From Planctomycetaceae bacterium UBA6894 (GTDB taxonomy: Bacteria > Planctomycetota > Planctomycetia > Gemmatales > Gemmataceae): a DNA stretch of 9,815 nt. The position numbers were made by a program, and so were the translations under genes. Shown in pieces: positions 1 through 6,769 of this stretch (positions are counted from its first letter, which is position 1; every line of letters starts with the position of its first letter). Where the stretch lies: NCBI GenBank assembly GCA_002451275.1, contig DKBS01000019.1, positions 1-9,815 on the forward strand. The letters run 5' to 3'. The notes beneath the pieces were generated by a model, which saw only the letters and a list, made by a program, of their open reading frames with translations, searched no databases and had not been told where the DNA came from.

Positions 1-2
1 TC

Positions 3-104
3 GGCGCACAAGGCGCTGGTAACGGCAGGAACAAAGGCGCGGGTGCTGGAATCGGCCCGCAGGGCGCTAGTAACGGCGGGAACAAAGGCGCAGGCGATGG
101 AACC
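3..104 (+). repeat. Two tandem 51-bp in-frame repeats (Gly/Asn/Lys-rich)
   Basis: Two consecutive 17-codon units (3-53 and 54-104) encode the closely related peptides GAQGAGNGRNKGAGAGI and GPQGASNGGNKGAGDGT. The period is a multiple of three, so the frame is kept. The array reaches the window edge, so more copies may lie upstream. The units differ mainly at single bases, which suggests an older duplication under coding constraint. Confidence 0.75.
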
Positions 105-1370
105 AAAGGCCTGGGTGACGGGCTGAAGGGGCTCGGGTCCAAGCTGCGCGCTGGTGTCCCTGACCCCGCAGAAGGCATGGCCAAACTGCCACGGGCCGAA
201 AAGACCGGGGCCGACCCCCTCGCCAAGGTGGGCGAAGGACCAACGGTGGACCCGGCCGAAATCGATGCCAAAAAGCTGTCCCGCAAGCAGGACCGTCGCA
301 CCAACAGTCTGCTCAGCCGTCTGGGTCTGGATGGCAGTGGGCAGGCAAGCAATGGTGACACTGATACCGATGGTGCGGAAGTCGGCGGGCGTGGCCGTCG
401 GTTCGGCCGCCTCCTGGGTGCCGGACCACTGCTGGCCGCTGGCCTCAGCCCCGATGAGGTTCCAGAAAATCTGATCCCTGAAAACCCCACGCCAGCGGGC
501 AATCCTGGCACACCCCCGGTGGTCCATTTCAGCGCCCCGGTCTTCAATGGCCCTGCCGTTCAGCCCATCGCTCCGCGGCCATGGCGGCCGGATGGCGGCG
601 TGCCCCGCGGCATGGCCAACGCCTTCACCAATGCCAGCGACACCCGTCCGGTGCCGGCCGACTTTGGCAAAAACCATCTAGGGCACAACGCCTTCGCCAA
701 TCCGCCAGTGGGTGGGGAAAATATGCCCGCGCCCTATGTGATGCCTGAAAACATGCACCCGGCGCTGATGGAGGCCCTGAAAAAGAACCCCCATCTGGCC
801 CAGCAGATGGCCACCAACCCCGATCTGGCGAACATGATCATCGCCCAGGCGAATTCCCGGGCCGGGATGGGCAACATCATGTTGGCACCGGGCCAGATGC
901 CTCCGGGCATGATGCCTCCTGGAATGATGCCCCCCGGCATGATGCCTCCCGCCATGGGTGCTCCGGGCATGATGCCAGGCGCTCCGGTGCTCAATAACCC
1001 CGGCGCGATGCAACTGGCCCCCGGTGGCGTGATGGGCACTCCTGTCAGCCGCGCTCCCGCCCAACAAACGGAAGTCCCCCTGGGCCTGCTGAAGGACTCG
1101 CTTCTTCCCTCCGAGCGTGAGGCCGCCCTCGACATGCTCGGCAACCCCCAGCTCTCCAGCTCTTCCGAAGTGGTGGGTGCGGTGGTGAAGTGCCTGGCCA
1201 GCGATCCTGCCCCGGCAGTCCGCGCAGCAGCCGCCCGCACCCTGGGCAAAATGGGCTGCAAGGCTCCTGAGGCGGTCCAAACTCTCCAGGCCAGCCGCTC
1301 GGACAGCGATGCCAGCGTCCGGCTGGAGGTCGACAACACCCTGCTTCTGCTCTCCAACCGGTCGAAGTAA
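3..1370 (+). CDS. Gly/Pro/Met-rich protein with C-terminal HEAT-like repeats (5' end missing)
   Basis: The reading frame is open from the first bases of the window, so the true start lies upstream; the ATG at 177 is probably internal. The visible 455 residues show, in order: a Gly/Asn/Lys-rich tract with two 17-residue repeats (1-34), a charged stretch, a Pro/Gly-rich low-complexity region, a short helical segment with NP-L-x(n)-NPDL spacing (about 252-281) resembling STI1-type motifs, a Met/Pro-rich MPPGM repeat (299-318), and an alpha-helical C-terminus (about 363-452) with HEAT-like signatures such as DPAPAVRAAAARTLGKMG. HEAT repeats act as protein-binding scaffolds; the disordered front resembles planctomycete proteins of unknown role. 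No catalytic motif is visible, and the location is unknown because the N-terminus is missing. A strong terminator about 95 bp downstream closes the unit. Coding status is well supported by frame continuity and codon bias; function is not known. Confidence 0.8.
   Translation, partial: GAQGAGNGRNKGAGAGIGPQGASNGGNKGAGDGTKGLGDGLKGLGSKLRAGVPDPAEGMAKLPRAEKTGADPLAKVGEGPTVDPAEIDAKKLSRKQDRRTNSLLSRLGLDGSGQASNGDTDTDGAEVGGRGRRFGRLLGAGPLLAAGLSPDEVPENLIPENPTPAGNPGTPPVVHFSAPVFNGPAVQPIAPRPWRPDGGVPRGMANAFTNASDTRPVPADFGKNHLGHNAFANPPVGGENMPAPYVMPENMHPALMEALKKNPHLAQQMATNPDLANMIIAQANSRAGMGNIMLAPGQMPPGMMPPGMMPPGMMPPAMGAPGMMPGAPVLNNPGAMQLAPGGVMGTPVSRAPAQQTEVPLGLLKDSLLPSEREAALDMLGNPQLSSSSEVVGAVVKCLASDPAPAVRAAAARTLGKMGCKAPEAVQTLQASRSDSDASVRLEVDNTLLLLSNRSK
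897..956 (+). repeat. Four tandem 15-bp in-frame repeats encoding MPPGM
   Basis: Four 15-bp units (897-911, 912-926, 927-941, 942-956) encode MPPGM, MPPGM, MPPGM and MPPAM. Differences between units are mostly at third codon positions, so the peptide is kept while the DNA drifts. A related GAPGMMPGAP stretch follows directly. The segment is a Met/Pro-rich flexible linker in the HEAT-domain protein. Confidence 0.85.
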
Positions 1371-1464
1371 CCAGACCGCGCAAAAGAGCATGCGATTCAC
1401 GGAGAGGCAGGTCCAGGGCCCCGTAACCCGCCAGTTCGGCAAACCCTGACTTGCTCCCCCTACG

Positions 1465-1519
1465 CTCCAGCCGCCCCGCCGCGCATCCCCCCCGCGCGGC
1501 CCGGGCGGCTGGAGTTTTT
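1465..1519 (+). terminator. Strong rho-independent terminator after the HEAT-protein gene
   Basis: A perfect 12-bp outer stem (CTCCAGCCGCCC at 1465-1476 with GGGCGGCTGGAG at 1503-1514) encloses a 7-bp GC stem (GCCGCGC at 1478-1484 with GCGCGGC at 1494-1500), and TTTTT follows at 1515-1519. The position 95 bp after the stop of the upstream gene and the T-tract on this strand fit termination of that gene and isolation of fabI. Confidence 0.88.
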
Positions 1520-1580
1520 CCATCCACCAACCACACAGGCCATGGGTATTTTTCTCACCCAACGGCCACATCCTTAAATC

Positions 1581-1598
1581 TGGGCAATATGGGCAATA
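1581..1598. repeat. Tandem 9-bp direct repeat TGGGCAATA x2 in the fabI leader
   Basis: Two exact, adjacent copies of TGGGCAATA lie about 145 bp upstream of the fabI start and after the upstream terminator. The location would suit a regulator binding site, but only two copies exist and no factor is known. It may be chance or a small slippage duplication. Confidence 0.5.
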
Positions 1599-1741
1599 TC
1601 TCCGCTTTTCCCCTTGATCCCACGACCGCAGATTTCTAGACGAGACTTTGGAGAAGGTGCTGTTGCCGTTTCGCCTCAACCGGCGGGCAGGCCTCCACCT
1701 TCAGGACGAACGAATTTCCCAGGCGCAAATCAGGACGGACC

Positions 1742-2629
1742 ATGATTCCCATCGACTTAAGCGGCAAAGTGGCCCTCGTTACCGGCGTGGGCGACAACCT
1801 CAGCTTCGCCTGGTTCATTTCCAAAACCCTTCAGGCCGCCGGCGCCAAAATCGTGCTGGCCTGCCACCCCCGCATGCTCGGGATTGTCGAAGGCCTGCTG
1901 CGCAGCGACAAACCCGATGATGTCGAGGCCCGCAAGCTCTCCACCGGCGGCGAGTTCAAGCCCGAGAAAGTCTACCCCTGCGATGTCAGCTTCGACACCA
2001 TGGCCGATGTGCCCGACGAGGTGAAGAACGACCGCCGGTATTCGAAGTTCCCCGAGTATTCCATCCAGGGCATGGTGGACACGGTCGGCAAGGAATTCGG
2101 CGGCATCGACATCCTCATCCACTCCGTGGCCTTCAGCCGCGAGATCACCAAGTCGCTCATCGACACCAGCCGCAAGGCTTACCACGAGGCCATGGGCATC
2201 AGCGCCTACTCGCTGATCAGCCTCACCCGCGCCGCCGCCCCCTACATGGCCAACCGGCCCGGCGGCGCCAGCGTGGTTGGCCTCACCTACATTGCCGGCG
2301 AGCGTGTCGTTCCCCACTACGGCGGCGGCATGGGCACCTGCAAGGCCGCCCTGCAGATGGACGCCAAGCAACTGGCCTGGTTCGTGGGTGATAAAAATGT
2401 CCGCGTGAACCTGATCTCCGCCGGCCCCTACGGCAGCCGCGCGGCCCGCGCCATCAACAAGGAATTCGACCGCCTGATCGAGCACGCCGCCGAGCATTCG
2501 CCGCTGCGCCGCGCCATCGCCGCGGAGGATGTGTCCAACAGCGTGCTCTACCTCTGCAGCCCGCTCGCCTCCGCCGTCACCGGCCAGATCCTGTATGTGG
2601 ACTGCGGCTACCACGCGATGGTCATCTGA
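1742..2629 (+). CDS. fabI: Enoyl-[acyl-carrier-protein] reductase [NADH], plant/chlamydial type
   Basis: This 295-residue short-chain dehydrogenase-fold enzyme catalyses the last reduction of each fatty acid elongation cycle, converting trans-2-enoyl-ACP to acyl-ACP with NAD(P)H in the cytoplasm. The N-terminal cofactor motif matches the FabI form G-x5-S-x-A (G15 to A23), followed by an insert typical of plant and chlamydial enzymes (about 55-110). The active site is clear: Y183 in LTYIAGER, then Y193 and K201 spaced Y-x7-K as in plant ENR rather than Y-x6-K as in E. coli. ISAGPYGSRAA (225-235) and the C-terminal SPLASAVTGQILYVDCG (273-289) are further family signatures. The start is supported by AGGA at 1732-1735, 6 bases before ATG. 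A terminator lies on each side, so it appears to be transcribed alone. Identification is firm; trans-2-enoyl specificity is inferred from the family. Confidence 0.95.
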   Translation: MIPIDLSGKVALVTGVGDNLSFAWFISKTLQAAGAKIVLACHPRMLGIVEGLLRSDKPDDVEARKLSTGGEFKPEKVYPCDVSFDTMADVPDEVKNDRRYSKFPEYSIQGMVDTVGKEFGGIDILIHSVAFSREITKSLIDTSRKAYHEAMGISAYSLISLTRAAAPYMANRPGGASVVGLTYIAGERVVPHYGGGMGTCKAALQMDAKQLAWFVGDKNVRVNLISAGPYGSRAARAINKEFDRLIEHAAEHSPLRRAIAAEDVSNSVLYLCSPLASAVTGQILYVDCGYHAMVI

Positions 2630-2657
2630 CCGTTTTTTTGCGATACTTTCCGAATCA

Positions 2658-2692
2658 AGGCGGGCCTCCCTGGTGGAGGCCCGCTTGTTTGT
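2658..2692 (+). terminator. Rho-independent terminator between fabI and argJ
   Basis: A perfect 10-bp stem (GCGGGCCTCC at 2660-2669 with GGAGGCCCGC at 2675-2684) closes a 5-base loop and can extend by a G-U and an A-T pair. It is followed by the T-rich tail TTGTTTGT. It sits 31 bp after the fabI stop and only about 17 bp before the argJ ATG, so it may also influence argJ expression. Confidence 0.88.
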
Positions 2693-2708
2693 GGCGGGGT
2701 GAAAAGCA

Positions 2709-3950
2709 ATGGCGGACAAGTCGGCGGTGGCTGCGGATGACAAATGGCAACTGGCCAAGGGCTGGCGCTTTTCCGGCGAAGCCTGCGGCATGCGCGGTGA
2801 CCAGGGCCGTCGCGACATGGCGCTGTTTGTCTCCGATGCGCCCGCCAACGCCGCCGGCGTCTTCACCACCAACCTGGTGCACGCGGCCCCGGTGAAGGTG
2901 AGCCGCGCCGCCATCGCCGAACAGGGTGGCAGGGGCTTCCGCGGCGTGGTCATCTGCTCGGGCAACGCCAACGCCTGCACCGGGGCCCAGGGCATGGCCG
3001 ACGCGGCCGCGATGCGCGACCTCGCCTCCCAGGCGGCCGGCACGCCCCAGGGTTCCTTCCTGGTGGCCAGCACCGGCGTCATCGGCCGCAAGCTACCCAT
3101 GGAGCGCGTGCGCTCAGGCATACAGGCCGCCGGCAAGACCCTCGCCCCCTCCCCCGACGGCCTTTCCCACGCGGCCGAGGCCATCATGACCACCGACACC
3201 CGCATCAAGGTCTCCACCCGCCGCATCGACCATCCCAAGGGGGCTATCACGCTGACCGGCGTGGCCAAGGGTGCCGCCATGATCGGCCCCAACATGGCCA
3301 CCATGCTGGCCTGCGTTTTCACCGATGCGCCCGCCACCCACGAGCAACTCCGCCCCGCCCTCAAGAGCGCGGTGGATCGCAGTTTCCATTGCGTCTCGGT
3401 GGAAGGGCACACCAGCACCAACGACACGGTGTTCGTGCTGGCCAACGGCCTGGCTTGGCGGCCGGATGCCGGTCACCTCGATGCCTCCGCTCTCCAGGCG
3501 TTCAACCAGGCCCTGGAAGAGGTCTGCCGTGACCTGGCCCGCGCCATCGCCGAGGATGCCGAGGGCGCCGGCCACCTGGTGGTTCTGGAGGTGAAGGGCG
3601 CGGCCGATGAGCATTCCGCGCGCACCGTCGCGCACCGCGTGGCGGAAAGCGCCCTGGTGAAGACCGCCGTGCACGGTGCCGACCCCAACTGGGGCCGCAT
3701 CGTTTCCGCGGCGGGCTACGCCGGCGTGAAATTCCACGAGGAGGATGTCTCGCTCGAGGTGGACGGTATCCCCCTCTTCCGCAACGGTGAACCGGTGGAT
3801 TTCGATGCCAAGGCGGTCAGCGCGCACATGCGGAACAACCGCCGGCTCACCTTCAGCCTCACGCTGGGAAGCGGCCCCGGTCACTGCACCTTCTACACCT
3901 GCGACATGACCGAGGAATACATCCGGCTGAATTCCGACTACACCACCTGA
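2709..3950 (+). CDS. argJ: Bifunctional ornithine acetyltransferase / N-acetylglutamate synthase
   Basis: ArgJ moves the acetyl group from N-acetylornithine to glutamate, giving ornithine and N-acetylglutamate in the cyclic arginine pathway; some members also use acetyl-CoA. The 413-residue length is normal. Family signatures are all present: SGNANACTG (84-92), STGVIG (121-126, the expected oxyanion-hole region), the self-cleavage site KGAAMIGPNMATML (187-200) with A197-T198, where T198 should become the nucleophile of the beta chain, GADPNWGRI (323-331), and the C-terminal RLNSDYTT. The precursor should therefore split into alpha (1-197) and beta (198-413) chains. GGGG at 2696-2699, about 9 bases before ATG, is a modest ribosome site. 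Other arg genes are not adjacent, so it is not in an arginine cluster here. Whether it is mono- or bifunctional cannot be read from sequence alone. Confidence 0.95.
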   Translation: MADKSAVAADDKWQLAKGWRFSGEACGMRGDQGRRDMALFVSDAPANAAGVFTTNLVHAAPVKVSRAAIAEQGGRGFRGVVICSGNANACTGAQGMADAAAMRDLASQAAGTPQGSFLVASTGVIGRKLPMERVRSGIQAAGKTLAPSPDGLSHAAEAIMTTDTRIKVSTRRIDHPKGAITLTGVAKGAAMIGPNMATMLACVFTDAPATHEQLRPALKSAVDRSFHCVSVEGHTSTNDTVFVLANGLAWRPDAGHLDASALQAFNQALEEVCRDLARAIAEDAEGAGHLVVLEVKGAADEHSARTVAHRVAESALVKTAVHGADPNWGRIVSAAGYAGVKFHEEDVSLEVDGIPLFRNGEPVDFDAKAVSAHMRNNRRLTFSLTLGSGPGHCTFYTCDMTEEYIRLNSDYTT

Positions 3951-3994
3951 CCGAAACCGGACGGGTGGTCACGCAACTGTGTGGGGATGATGCG

Positions 3995-6481
3995 ATGGCT
4001 GCTTCCCGGAAGGCGCTGGCGGTCCTGCTGACCTGGCTGGCATGCGCGCTCCTTCCCGCCCAGGCCGATACCCTGGTGGTCTGCTCCGCCGCGGCGGACA
4101 AATCCCTGGTGGTCTTCCGGTTTGATCCCACCCGGGGATCCCTCACCGAGCTGTCGCGTCAGGTCCTTACCGGGGAGCCCGCGGCGTTGCTGCCCTCCCC
4201 CGACGGCCGCACCCTGTTCGTGACCCTGAGATCCACCGGCCAACTGACCAGCCTGCGGGTGGATGGCTCCACAGGCAGGCTCACTCCCCTGCGCGTGGTG
4301 GACGCCGGTGCCGATCCGGCGCAGATCACGCTCGACAAAAACGGCCAGTACCTTCTCACCGCCTACTACGGTGCCGGCAAGATCAGCGCCCACCGGGTGT
4401 TGGACGACGGGTCGTTGTCAGAAAAACCCGCCTGGGAAATCCCCACCCGCGAAAAGGCCCACGCGGTCAGCCTCGACCATGCCGGCCAGTTGCTGGTCGT
4501 GCCGCACACCGGCCCCGACACCATCTTCCAGTTCCGCTACCAGCCCGATGGCCGGCCGGCGGCCCTTCTGCCCAAACCCTGGGTGGACCTGCCGCCCGGC
4601 ACCGGCCCCCGACACGCCGCCTGGCACCCCAAACACCCCATCGTCTACATCAACAACGAGCAGGGTTCCTCGGTGAGCGCCTACCGCTCGGGACCCGACG
4701 GCCTCCGGCTCATCGAGGGGTCCACCGTCTCCACGCTGCCCGCCGGTTTTCAGGGAAGCAACAGCACCGCGGAGATCGCCATCCACGGCGGCGGCCGCAT
4801 GCTGGTGGTGGCCAACCGCGGCCATGACAGCCTCGCCCTGATCCGGGTGGATGAATCGGGCACCAAACTCACACCCGTGGGACACCACAAGACGGAAAAG
4901 ACACCTCGCTCCTTCTGTTTCGACCCCTTCGGCCGCTATGTCTTCACCGCCGGTGAATCGAGCGGCTTCCTCGAGGTGAGCAAGGCCATGCCCCGCCAGG
5001 ACAATGGCGCTGCGGAAAGCCTCAAACCGCTCGGGCGCCTGCGGGTGGGGGAAAAACTCTGGTGGGTCACGGCGTTTGAGTCGCCCGTCCAAACCGGTTT
5101 GGCCTTCCCCAACGCGCTGAAAAACGAACCGGATCAGCCAGGGCGTCCCGCGTCAGACCGGCGGGAGGAGACCTGGTGGAAATGGCCGCTCACAAGCCTG
5201 CCGTTTCTCGGTTCGCTGGGCGCACTGCTTGGCTACCGCAAACGCCTGCGGCTGGCACGGCTGATGGAGGACCTCCCCACCTCGAAGGCCCACGGCGTGT
5301 TCATCGGCCTGGTGCAGGTGGAGGGCACCGCCGAGGCGGAGGAACCCCTCACCACCTACATGGAGGGTAAACTCTGCGTCCACCATGCCTGGCATGTGCA
5401 GGAGGAATGGCGCCGCACGGTCACCGTGACCAAGACCGACAGCAACGGTAAAACCTACACCGAAACCAAGACCGAATCCGGCTGGACCACGGTCGCCGAG
5501 GGGGGCGGTTCCATCCCCTTTTATCTCCGCGACGACTCGGGCACCGTGCGGGTTTGCCCCAACGGCGCCCAGATCGAGTCACAGACCGTTTTCAATGTCA
5601 CCTGCGGCACCGACAGCGACCTCTACTTCGGCCTGGGTCCGAACCGGATAATCCCCAACAGCACCCAGCGCCGGCGTTTTTTCGAGCAGGCCATCCCGCT
5701 CCACGCGCCCATCACGGTGGTGGGTCAATCCCGCGTGCGTGACGATGTGGCGGCACCGGAGATCGCCGCCGACAAAGCCGCCCCCCTGTTCCTGATCACC
5801 ACCCGCAACGAGAAGCAGGTGCTCGGCAGCTTCCGCTGGGCCCGGGTCGGGTTCCTGGTACTGGGGTCGGTGCTGGTGTCCGGCGGCGTGTTCCTGTGGC
5901 ATGTCCTCAGCGGCAACAAGCCGGGCACCCCCGGCTTTAACCCGTGGATTTTTGCCCCCGCGCTGGCGGCCTTCTGGTGCCTGGCCCTGGTCATGTATGC
6001 CTGGCAGATGTTCAACAGCATGGTGGACCTGCGCAACCGGACCGACCGCGCCTGGTCCCTGATCGACATCGAGCTGAAGCGCCGGGCCGACCTGCTTCCC
6101 CCGTTGATCGCCTGTGTCCAGGGGATCAACCGGCATGAAAACCAGGTCCAGCAGAACCTGGCCCGGCTGCGGGCCCAGGCCAGCGCCTCGCCAAATGAGG
6201 AGGTGATGGGCCTCTCCGGCGGGTTGAAGGCGCTGGTGGAGGCCTACCCTCAACTGACGGCCAACCGGAACAACGCCGAACTCATGTCCGCCCTGGCGGA
6301 CACGGAGAATCGCATCGCGATGGCCCGCGAGTACTATAACGACCAGGTCGTCTGGCACAACATCCGCGTCGAACGGATCCCCGACTTCCTTTTCGCCTGG
6401 CTGGCCGGCCTGACAAAACGCCACCCCTTCCTCGCCACCGACCTCGAACGGGAGGAAGTGGAGGTGAAGCTGCATGAGTGA
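3995..6481 (+). CDS. Exported beta-propeller (lactonase-type) / GIDE-BAM / LemA fusion membrane protein
   Basis: An 828-residue protein from ATG 3995, chosen over an in-frame GTG at 3965 because GGGGA precedes it at 8 bases and it begins a clean signal peptide (1-24, cut after AQA). Residues 25-360 look like a seven-bladed 6-phosphogluconolactonase-type propeller: GTGPRHAAWHP (202-212), YINNEQGSSVSAY (218-230) and NRGHDSLAL (274-282). A linker leads to a membrane segment (about 397-413), then a GIDE/BAM-like domain (about 420-610, with LPTSKAHGVFIGLVQVEGTAE at its start), two membrane segments (616-637, 650-669) and a LemA domain (671-828: FNSMVDLRNRTDRAWSLIDI, LKRRADLLPPL, ANRNNAEL, TENRIAMAREYYN). 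Positive residues after segments 1 and 3 place GIDE and LemA inside the cell and the propeller outside. Enzymatic activity is unproven; the propeller may be a binding domain. Single-domain identities are good, the joint function is unknown. Confidence 0.88.
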   Translation: MAASRKALAVLLTWLACALLPAQADTLVVCSAAADKSLVVFRFDPTRGSLTELSRQVLTGEPAALLPSPDGRTLFVTLRSTGQLTSLRVDGSTGRLTPLRVVDAGADPAQITLDKNGQYLLTAYYGAGKISAHRVLDDGSLSEKPAWEIPTREKAHAVSLDHAGQLLVVPHTGPDTIFQFRYQPDGRPAALLPKPWVDLPPGTGPRHAAWHPKHPIVYINNEQGSSVSAYRSGPDGLRLIEGSTVSTLPAGFQGSNSTAEIAIHGGGRMLVVANRGHDSLALIRVDESGTKLTPVGHHKTEKTPRSFCFDPFGRYVFTAGESSGFLEVSKAMPRQDNGAAESLKPLGRLRVGEKLWWVTAFESPVQTGLAFPNALKNEPDQPGRPASDRREETWWKWPLTSLPFLGSLGALLGYRKRLRLARLMEDLPTSKAHGVFIGLVQVEGTAEAEEPLTTYMEGKLCVHHAWHVQEEWRRTVTVTKTDSNGKTYTETKTESGWTTVAEGGGSIPFYLRDDSGTVRVCPNGAQIESQTVFNVTCGTDSDLYFGLGPNRIIPNSTQRRRFFEQAIPLHAPITVVGQSRVRDDVAAPEIAADKAAPLFLITTRNEKQVLGSFRWARVGFLVLGSVLVSGGVFLWHVLSGNKPGTPGFNPWIFAPALAAFWCLALVMYAWQMFNSMVDLRNRTDRAWSLIDIELKRRADLLPPLIACVQGINRHENQVQQNLARLRAQASASPNEEVMGLSGGLKALVEAYPQLTANRNNAELMSALADTENRIAMAREYYNDQVVWHNIRVERIPDFLFAWLAGLTKRHPFLATDLEREEVEVKLHE

Positions 6482-6769
6482 TTCCGACAGGAGTGCTCGG
6501 GTATTATCATTCCGGGATTGGAAATGATTGAAAGATGCATAACTATGGTCTATCCAATCATCAGACACCCGAGCAATGGGCCACTTTCCCCAATTGGAAA
6601 CGTTTGAAATGGTCTTGAGTGCTCTCAAAGCACAGGGTGCAAAATAAATGACCGTAAAAGAAAGGGCGGATGCCCTGTCCGTCGAATCTCATGTGCAGCG
6701 CATGAAGACCGAAGGATCGTTAAGCTGCTTGGAACACAAACCTTTCGTTTAGTTGAAGCGGGTGCCAGC
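6482..6769. other. AT-richer intergenic segment before the immunity-like gene
   Basis: No gene is called in these 288 bp. Base composition falls clearly below that of the flanking genes (28 of 60 bases are G or C at 6541-6600). It holds the nested inverted repeat at 6494-6575 and a small hairpin GTGCT-ctcaa-AGCAC (6619-6633). It also has two short open frames: 6474-6527 (17 codons plus stop, overlapping the upstream stop codon) and 6648-6752 (34 codons plus stop). Neither short frame has a convincing ribosome site or a family match I recognise. The frame of the next gene is open back to 6608 without an ATG. Confidence 0.55.
6494..6575. repeat. Nested imperfect inverted repeat just after the propeller-GIDE-LemA gene
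   Basis: TGCTCGGGT (6494-6502) is the exact reverse complement of ACCCGAGCA (6567-6575). Inside it ATGATTG (6524-6530) pairs with CAATCAT (6555-6561), leaving a 24-base loop. The inner and outer stems are separated by unequal arms (21 and 5 bases), so a transcript hairpin would be bulged. No T-tract follows, so it is a weak terminator at best. It could be a structured end of the upstream mRNA or an old element boundary. Confidence 0.45.

Larger units (their letters stand above)
1371..1741. other. Intergenic region between the HEAT-protein gene and fabI
   Basis: This 371-bp gap holds a strong terminator (1465-1519), a tandem 9-bp repeat (1581-1598) and the fabI leader. The fabI promoter should lie after the terminator. 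The best sigma70-like match seen is TTGATC (1614-1619), a 17-bp spacer, then TAGACG (1637-1642). It is a poor match and only suggestive. Short open frames here lack convincing codon bias or ribosome sites and are not called as genes. Confidence 0.6.

Noticed and set aside
177..179. ATG 177 as start of the HEAT-domain protein
   Set aside because: The frame is open upstream to the window edge and includes an in-frame coding repeat, so this Met is most likely internal.
1614..1642. TTGATC-17-TAGACG as the fabI promoter
   Set aside because: Only four of six and three of six bases match the sigma70 consensus, so it is mentioned as a possibility but not called.
678..1679. Open frame on the - strand across the HEAT-protein gene and its terminator
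   Set aside because: The product is rich in His, Gly and Arg, as expected from reading Met/Pro-rich coding DNA backwards, and it crosses a clear terminator.
1757..3445. Long open frame on the - strand across fabI and argJ (562 codons)
   Set aside because: It spans two firmly identified + strand genes and the terminator between them. Its low-complexity His/Gly/Ala/Val-rich translation is typical of a GC-rich antisense shadow.
3942..3969. Inverted repeat ACCACC / GGTGGT across the argJ stop as a terminator
   Set aside because: The stem is only 6 bp with a 16-base loop and no T-tract follows. It is more likely chance.
6648..6752. 34-codon open frame upstream of the immunity-like gene as a leader peptide or small gene
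   Set aside because: There is no purine-rich ribosome site in front of it and no recognisable sequence. A leader peptide role cannot be supported.
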